Shown here: positions 57,351 through 64,000 of the stretch, in pieces
Layout: every line of letters starts with the position of its first letter
Position numbering within the stretch: position 1 is the stretch's first letter
Origin: Dicyema japonicum
Taxonomy: Eukaryota > Dicyemida > Rhombozoa > Dicyemidae
Direction: 5' to 3'
Length of the DNA: 64,000 nucleotides
Assembly: GCA_011109175.1 (NCBI GenBank)
Contig: RDEW01000032.1
Location: 1 to 64,000, forward strand
Made by a program: the position numbers and the translations under genes
Notes under the pieces: generated by a model
What the model saw: only the letters and a program-made list of their open reading frames with translations
Told to the model about the DNA's origin: nothing
The model's database searches: none

Positions 57351-58204
57351 TTTTAAAATCTTTCCTATTATCCGATTGTTAGATTCGGCTGGTACATAAT
57401 CCAATCCAAAGAGATTTCTTTGAGTTTTATCTACTATATTTTTCATATTTTTTGTGAATGCATATTTTGGATATATATCAATTACAGTGAGAAGTCATTT
57501 GAAAGATTCATTGTTTTCATTAAACCTTGAATTTATTTAATAACAAAGTCTTATCTTTTTAGATCAACCAGGTATATTTGAAGTCTTTCACTCAGCTGAG
57601 AAGCTATAATGTGATTTTCAGGATCCATTTGCTTCAGTGGTGTTGAAAAACGACAAGTGTTCACGTTCTAACACCAATAATTTCTTTTTCCACGAAAAAT
57701 ACCTTTATTGCAATACGGTTCCAATGTATTGCGTCCACAATGGGTCAATTGATAAATTTCCATAACCATTAATTCCATCTCTTCATGATTATCAGAGATG
57801 ACAACTTTGTGGTTTTCATTAGTGTCTTTAAGATATAACCTCTCATTGATAGATAGAAAATTCTTTGACTTTTGAGTTACTCGTTATCGTTAATTTTTTT
57901 GTTTTACCATTAGATCTATCCCTTTTTCTTCCAATATTTGATTTATATCATGATATTACTGGGTTGTTTTGACACGACAATGAGCCAACAACATACTTTA
58001 TAAAGCACGCCTGTATTATACTATTTAAAATTTTAAAAACTGTTGCGCTTCCAAAAATATTTAAATTAGAATTTTTAATTTTAAATATAATAAATAAATA
58101 AAACATGTTTAAAATTTTATAAAAAAATGTTGGCCCATGTGGTGCTACGTGGCTAATTGGTTAAAGTTTTATGCTTGTTTTGTTTGTTCCTTCCCTTTTT
58201 TCCT
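57351..58204. other. Intergenic DNA; weak ISXO2/Merlin-like transposase trace on the minus strand
   Basis: Minus strand 57720-57560 gives NKGIFRGKRNYW and, shifted, TCRFSTPLKQMDPENHI, reminiscent of the KRKYNRGR...WVFGG...RCF region of Merlin/IS1016-type DDE transposases. No DDE triad can be traced, so this is a weak suggestion. 57965-58204 is AT-rich without features. Confidence 0.25.
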
Positions 58205-58400
58205 ATTAGAGTGGCGTCATGTGATCCATCTGTCTAGGTGGCGCCCAGTTCCAAGCCGGTACGAAAAAGGATAATTTGCTTTCCCTCACTCCACTGGAGG
58301 GATTTCCACAACTGCAATTAATGGACGTCTTTTCCCTTTTATGCTAATTCCAGATGGAATCTATTTCTGTAGAAGTGGAATCTGGATACATTTAATTAAC
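58205..58400 (+). mobile_element. 5' end remnant of a LINE J-like element
   Basis: GCGTCATGTGATCCA at 58213 parallels GCGTCATGTGGTTCA at 51889, and the following frame (LSLTPLEGFPQ) parallels the leader CSLPTRGLPT of J. A degenerate EVES at about 58370 sits where the 2A core would be. Everything downstream is lost. Confidence 0.45.
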
Positions 58401-58849
58401 TGTTCACTTATGTATGAAATTCTAAATTCAACCATTGGGTAACGCGTAGCGCCTGTGACATAATACTTGTTACATCTATTCCGGTCCGAATAAAAAGAGA
58501 TCTCTAAGCCTTTGTGAAAATAATGTTTCCTTAGTTCAAAACCTCATGTTTCCAATGTCTTCCAAGTCCGTCATTTAATTAATTTGCTTTTAGGAAGAAA
58601 AAAATATTTCATCCCTCATAAATAGGGGTGATAAAATTAAATTTTAATATTTTATGTTACCGTCCGTACCTGGAACTCCACAAGAACCAATCAAAACAAA
58701 AATTAGTTTTCAGGATAAATTTATTTTCGACCCCAAATATTTCATTTTTGATCACCTGGATTGATTTTAGACCCCTGGGGGTCGAATCGACCCCAGGTTG
58801 AGAACCTCTGATTTATATGATGATATATAAGTTAAATCAATTTCCTAAA

Positions 58850-59340
58850 AAATGGTTATCATCCGTTTCTTCTAGTGATGGAACTCTGGGAAAATATCAA
58901 TCCAGTCTGGGAGATGTTGTATTCAGCAACAATATTACCAATCACTAGACCACCAAACATGCTCTTTTTAAGATATTTAATGGAGTGGATTATCCGCCAG
59001 AAATATCTGATGAACGCCTAAATAGATTACTACAGTATGAAGAAGATGAAGACCTATCTTTGTCACTAAATTCTGCACGAAGGCATACTTTGGAAGCTGC
59101 AGAAAAAATGCGAAAAAATAGAAGATGAAAAATGAAGAATCGCTGAATGTAGGAGACAGAGTCATTCTACGAATGGACTGTGACTACAATCAAACAACGT
59201 AAAAAGGTCAATTATATGAGCACATGGACACTACAGTTTAACTAGTAGTGGATTTACAAGGCACTATGGTCCACACAGATGGTGGCCACTCGGAAATAAT
59301 GATTGTCCACCAAATCCGAGTTAGAACATTATTTTAAATG
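58850..59340 (+). pseudogene. C-terminal part of a transposon integrase (Ginger/KRBA2-like or Gypsy-like)
   Basis: Plus strand: a stretch LFKIFNGVDYPPEISDERLN, then EEDEDLSLSLNSARRHTLEA, AAEKMRKNRR and, shifted, EESLNVGDRVILRMDCDYN. The VGDRV motif after a helical A-rich stretch is the usual order at the integrase C-terminus, as at 30100-30400. The catalytic core is not seen; stops in all frames. Confidence 0.5.
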
Positions 59341-59399
59341 ACTTTCCATTCAAAAAATATTTTTTAATCTTATTGGCTTAATGTGCAGATTAAATTAAA

Positions 59400-61393
59400 T
59401 ATGCCAGAGAATTGCTCTTCTCTTCAAGGCTACTTGCATTCAAAAAACCAAACGGAGGAATCCGTTCCATTGCGGTCGGGAACTATTTTAGAAGACTTGC
59501 AGCAAAGGTAGCATCGACCCTGGTGAGCCGACAACTGTTCTTTCCTAAACAAAAAAAAGGAGTTTTTTCCTAAACAAATGGGTGTTAGTATCCAGAACGG
59601 ATGTGAGGTTCATGCAGCAAGGCGTTTCTTCACACAGAAAAATATTTCAAATGAATGCATTGGAATCAAGTTGGACATAACGAATGCATTCAATTTTCTC
59701 AGAAGAGATAAAATTATGGAAACGTGTTGGAATATGGCTCCAGAGCTTTTACTTTTTGTCAATTTATCCTATGAGAAGATACGTCTCTGGTTTTTAAAAA
59801 TGAAATTATTAAATCAAAAACGGGTGTCCAACAAGGAGATCCGCTCGGACCTCTCTTATATGCCCTGACCATTGATGATGGTGTGAGATCAATTGATGCT
59901 CAGCTAAATCTCTGATACTTCGATGATGCCACAATTGGAAGATCATTCAAGGAAACATACAATTCATTACGGTTACCCGCTTTAAAACATTTGGGCTTGG
60001 ACATCAATGTTAACAAATCAGAGCTAATAATTGTCTCTTATCCATACACCGACTTCCTCTCTATCAAGGAGTCTTTTAACGAACTGCTTTCTGGGATCCC
60101 GACTGTGCCAGTTGATGAATTATATTTTCTCGGATGCCCACTCAGCAAAGAAGAATTCAGGAATTATCTATTTCTCAAAAATGAAGAATTAATACGCCTT
60201 GCTAAAAGATTGTCATGTCTCGACTCTAACACATCTTTATTCCTAATGAGAAACAACATCGGACTACCCAAGATTTTATATCTACTCCGATGTTCACCCT
60301 GCTACGAACAACACGACACTCTACTTTCAATAGACAAGTCTCTCAAGCAAACTGTTGAGTCACTAATTAACGTCCGCTTCGACGAACTTGGTTAGAAAGA
60401 ATGTAAGCTTCCTCTCTGGATTTGGGGTGTCGGAATAAGATCGGCGCTGGAGGTTGCTTACCCGGCATACTATCGTCTCTCTCAAGCTGCAGCCATTTGA
60501 CACGGCAAGTCCTTCATAGCACTATTGGACTTCGCTGGAATGAGTCATTTGACGAAGCTTGTCGGAAATGGAACGGGTCCGGACTCAAAATCCCCGAAGA
60601 CACAACAAGCAAAGTAATTGGGATAACATTGTCTGCTCCAAAATTTTGGAAGACCTTAAAAAAGAAGCAAATCAACATCGTCTGGCTTGTTTGGTGTCAG
60701 CTTCAAGTAGAGGGAGTGGAGCATGGCTTGGTGCAATACCTTGCCCAAACCTCGGGACCTTTTTGGACGACGATTCTTCGAGGATTGGAATCGGACAAAG
60801 GCTGGGACTAGACGTTTGCCAGGAGCACCGCTGCCGATGCGGGAAAACAGTCGATGCGAAAGGATTGCACCCGCTGTCCTGCAGAAGAACCGCCGGAAGG
60901 GGACCACGTCATGCTCCTGAACGATGTGATCGTCAGAGCTTTGAAGGCAAAAGGCTTGCCAGCACAGCCTGAAACAGTGGGTCATGATCGAGGAGATCGG
61001 AAGAGATCTGACGGGATGACCCTTTTCCCCTTCACATCTGGAAGATCTTTGGTATGGGACCCAACTTGTGTAGACACGTTTTCAAGCAAGAATATTTTTA
61101 AATCGGTTCAGACACCTGGAGCAGCTGCTTCGACTGCGGAGAACCTAAAAATCAAGAAATATTTTGCCTCGGGGATCGCTACCGATTTTTTTCCTCCTGT
61201 GCGACCGAATCATCGGAAGCCGTTGATCCAAGTTCTTGCGAGAACTCGGAGGATTGCTTGACAGAAAGAAAAGGGATCAACGAGAAGGGTTATGGCTAAG
61301 ACAAAAGATTGGAATAGCCATACTCCGAGGGAATTCGTTTGCAATCCACGCAGCAGGCTTCCTCAACTGACATTTGTTTAATTGTTAAAAAAA
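59400..61393 (+). mobile_element. LINE family G: RT plus C-terminal restriction-like endonuclease domain
   Basis: RT: KPNGGIRSIAVGNYFRRLAA, IGIKLDITNAFNFLRRDKI (A), GVQQGDPLGPLLYAL (B), YFDDATIG (C, preceded by TGA where Trp is expected), LGLDINVNKSELIIV. A second half carries SLFLMRNNIGLPKILYLLRC, LHSTIGLRWNESF, SRIGIGQRLGLDVC, a CCHC finger CRCGKTVDAKGLHPLSC (about 60829-60879), RGPRHA, then RSDGMTLFPF and GRSLVWDPTCVDTF, which fit the CCHC and PD-(D/E)xK-like pattern of LINEs with a C-terminal restriction-like endonuclease. The last words reach 61370, followed by an A-rich end. Frame changes near 59560, 59830 and 60400. G2 is at 32745. Confidence 0.82.
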
Positions 61394-61404
61394 TTATTCT
61401 TTAA

Positions 61405-64000
61405 AAAAAAAGTTTATTTTGTTTGTTTGCTAACTTTGTTCATATATTAACATCTAAATATAATCATAAAAATATCTTCCAATACATGTAGTTACTTTTA
61501 GTTGATTTTTTAAGTTGTTTTAATTTCTTGATAGAGTTGATTTTTTTAATCTCAAAGCATTCACATTTTTTGTCATTATCTTTAGTTTCTAATGCTTTCC
61601 ATGTCAGTTATCAGATTCAGATAAAGAGTGGGTATTGTATCCACTTTTTAAATTTTTCACCTTAGGAAGAACTCAAACTTTATTTTCAGAAGAAGAGCAA
61701 TGTCAGTTAATTACATTGAAATTTGCTCTTTACTTTTTGTTCGTGAATGAGTTCCAGAAAACAATATAGCAAACTCTTAAGTGAATAGTCTATCAAATAA
61801 TCTACGAGAATAGTTTCGGAAACGAATCATTTAACTGTCGCAGGTATTCTGACTCGAGTTTAAATTGAATTATGTAACGACTCACTAACCCATTCTCTTA
61901 ATCGATCGAGAATTTTCGAAAAAATGATTCTTCTAGTGAATAAAAAAATAAAAGACAGACCGAGACAAGAGAAAGAGTGACCTCCATAGGGTTGTGTAGA
62001 ATGTAGAAACGACAAGAGAAAAGATGGCCTGTTATGTGTTATCTGAATATTACTATTAAATGTTTTCTTAAATATTTTAAAGTTAAATAATTTTAAACCA
62101 AGAAGTTTAAATTTATTAAAACCCAACTAAATAACCCGGATTATTATGTTAGTAAAGGCAAAGTTTTTATCAATTTAATTTCGGGCATTTACCCAGATAG
62201 ACGCAGTATTGTACGGCAAAACTTAATAGTTCATATTTTTTGTAGCTCACATACGCCTCCTAATTTATTAAATTAATAAAAACTTTATGATTGAATATAT
62301 TAATTTTTGATTAATGCAAAATTTACAGTCATTAGCAATTCCGCGAAAGTTTTTACCACCATAATTGTTTCGATCATGGTGGTATTTCTTCTCATGATTT
62401 CTATAAGAGTGATTAAAATTACGATGTCCTCGTACTTGTTCATGTTCATCAGCATTTACGTTGAACTCATCATCACCATAATTGTTCCTATTATGGTTGT
62501 ATTTTTCTCATCATGATTTTTATAAGAGTGATGAGAATTATGATGTCCTCGATCTTGTTCGTGTTTATTATCATTTATATCCAACTCATATTTATCACTA
62601 TAAAGCCTTTTAGCGTTTGAAATCTGCGATAATAATATAATTCCTTTAATTAATATGCAAAAAAACCAATTAGACCAATCATTTCTGCCAACTAGGAATT
62701 ATTTTAAGCATTTTATTATAAATTTATAGTTAACCATTACTAAAAATAAAAAATATATTTAATATTTATATTTAAAGTTAGTCATTTTAATAGTAAATAA
62801 CTAATTTATCATTTTATTATTTATGTTGACAACAAACTCTGAATATGTCTGCATAAAAACGAGCTTTCTGAGTTCGTTACCATATGACCATTAACCAACA
62901 AGAAAAATCAACGTTTCCAGGTAAAAAATGTTTATTGCTAAATCAAATTGTCTAACCTTGATCACACTAACTGCATGTATATTCACAATCAGAATGGCCA
63001 GCGAGATTAGTTCAAATAACCAGCAGCGCTCAAGCGAATCTCCTGTTTATAGAGAAATCCGATTCCCTAGAAGATTAAAGAATTTTAGCCTCTCTAGGGC
63101 AATGTTTAAATAAAATTAGATATGGGAACAAATGTCAAAAATATCAATTACATAAATTATTTACAATAAACTAAGGAAATTATCATGACTAACTCTAATA
63201 TGCTTAAGAAACCTTGAAATTATTATCACTTCTTGCATAGATCTTTTGAATTCCAAATTAAATATTTTATAATACTTTGTAATAATCTCATATAGGTGAC
63301 CTAAATAAGAATTTCATCTATCAAATTCAAAAAAGTAAATTCCAGTATATGAATATAACTGAATCTTTGTAGACGATCTGATCAGACTTAAAGTATTCAC
63401 TTTTTACGCCGTTACTTGTAATCACTACAACCAATAATAATTATTTATGGCGAGTTGACAATAAAATAAAACCATTTAGGAGTTTTAATCAATATTGGTC
63501 GCTACACAAATATTTAAAAAAACTCAAAATGACTTTCTTGTATTAAATAGGGTAATTTTAACTTGGCCTAAAAATTCAAAAATATGACATAGATTTCACT
63601 AAAAAGGTTTCAGATACATAGACAACAGATGTGGAAAAGATGTATGTAATATATAAAAATTTCAACAAATTTCAATCAGAATGAATATATCTCGCTACAT
63701 CTAATGTCGACAAAAAAAATTTGATTTAACTATTGAAAAACTCTTAAGTTACTTTTTACAATAAATAATTGACGAGAATAGCATTCAGAATTTAAAAACA
63801 GATTATAGAAACAATCATACACCAGCTAAAAAATGGCAATATTTAGTCCTGAGAAACCTATGTCCATGATCAAGGTCTTTAAGCCGTGTCGAAATAGCAT
63901 TGAGTTTACGACTTTATAACGTAACCTCTTAACCAATCTGACACCAGCTGCCGAGAAACATTTGCCAATTAGTGCCATAATACAGATTGCTAAGTACAGG
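61405..64000. repeat. Repeat block D, copy 3 (runs to window end)
   Basis: Same order as D2, but the first SINE-A and Rep-C are deleted at about 61769. It continues through the His/Asn-rich gene, the small-ORF region (62870-63115), a SINE-A scrap (63365) and Rep-C (63545-63980). No other gene seen. Confidence 0.85.
62170..62682 (-). pseudogene. His/Asn-rich repeat protein, D3 copy (frameshifts)
   Basis: Homologous to 47088-47601. A T lost in the run at about 62503-62508 breaks the first repeat, and an A lost near 62312 (the INEK region) breaks the tail. The leader end and the C-terminal exon are still recognisable. Confidence 0.65.

Noticed and set aside
1-64000. CRISPR arrays, bacterial operons, riboswitches, telomeric repeats
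   Set aside because: None seen; the window is eukaryotic and repeats present are interspersed elements.

Overview
This is an AT-rich, standard-code eukaryotic window, almost certainly from a metazoan. It carries adhesion-type GPCR genes, a kinesin-II accessory subunit (KAP3), mitochondrial ribosomal protein mL37 and VPS72/YL1. Its most distinctive trait is intron size. In every recognisable host gene, most introns that restore the reading frame are only about 20-37 nt long, with GT...AG ends. Introns this short in an animal genome are a hallmark of dicyemid mesozoans, so that is my best guess for the source. The assignment is an inference; a nuclear genome of another animal with miniaturised introns is not excluded.

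Layout. 0-5.7 kb: a LINE with a 2A motif (minus strand), a duplicated block (S1) with a broken RhoGAP copy, and a second LINE family. 6.1-7.7 kb: VPS72 and an unrecognised gene, bracketed by an inverted pair of a dispersed repeat (R1). 8.9-10.7 kb: a LINE tail, a small C4 zinc-finger-like exon and a tRNA-derived SINE. 10.8-13.5 kb: KAP3. 15.3-17.7 kb: adhesion GPCR copy 1. 18.8-22.6 kb: a LINE fragment plus block S2 with the better RhoGAP copy. 23-24 kb: SINE-B and R1. 25.3-26.8 kb: MRPL37. 26.9-27.4 kb: a LINE fragment. 28.4-28.8 kb: CCDC12. 29.5-30.95 kb: integrase and Tc1-type transposase remains. 31-34.8 kb: nested LINEs. 35.2-39.4 kb: a tandem repeat leading into adhesion GPCR copy 2. 39.5-49 kb and 61.4-64 kb: three copies (D1-D3) of a repeat block that each carry a histidine/asparagine-rich, probably secreted protein gene. 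49.4-51.8 kb: EIF2B5. 51.9-55.2 kb: a near-complete 2A-bearing LINE. 57-61.4 kb: SINE-B, transposon remains, and a LINE with a C-terminal restriction-like endonuclease domain.

Host genes: VPS72 (chromatin remodelling), KAP3 (kinesin-II transport), CCDC12 (spliceosome), eIF2B-epsilon (translation initiation), mL37 (mitoribosome), a RhoGAP and adhesion GPCRs. They sit singly between transposon debris, with no operon-like clustering. At least three LINE families with different endonucleases, two tRNA-derived SINE families and several DNA-transposon remnants make up most of the rest.

Caution. Single-base losses in homopolymer runs recur even in genes expected to be single-copy and essential (KAP3, EIF2B5). 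Some frameshifts described here may therefore be assembly errors rather than decay.
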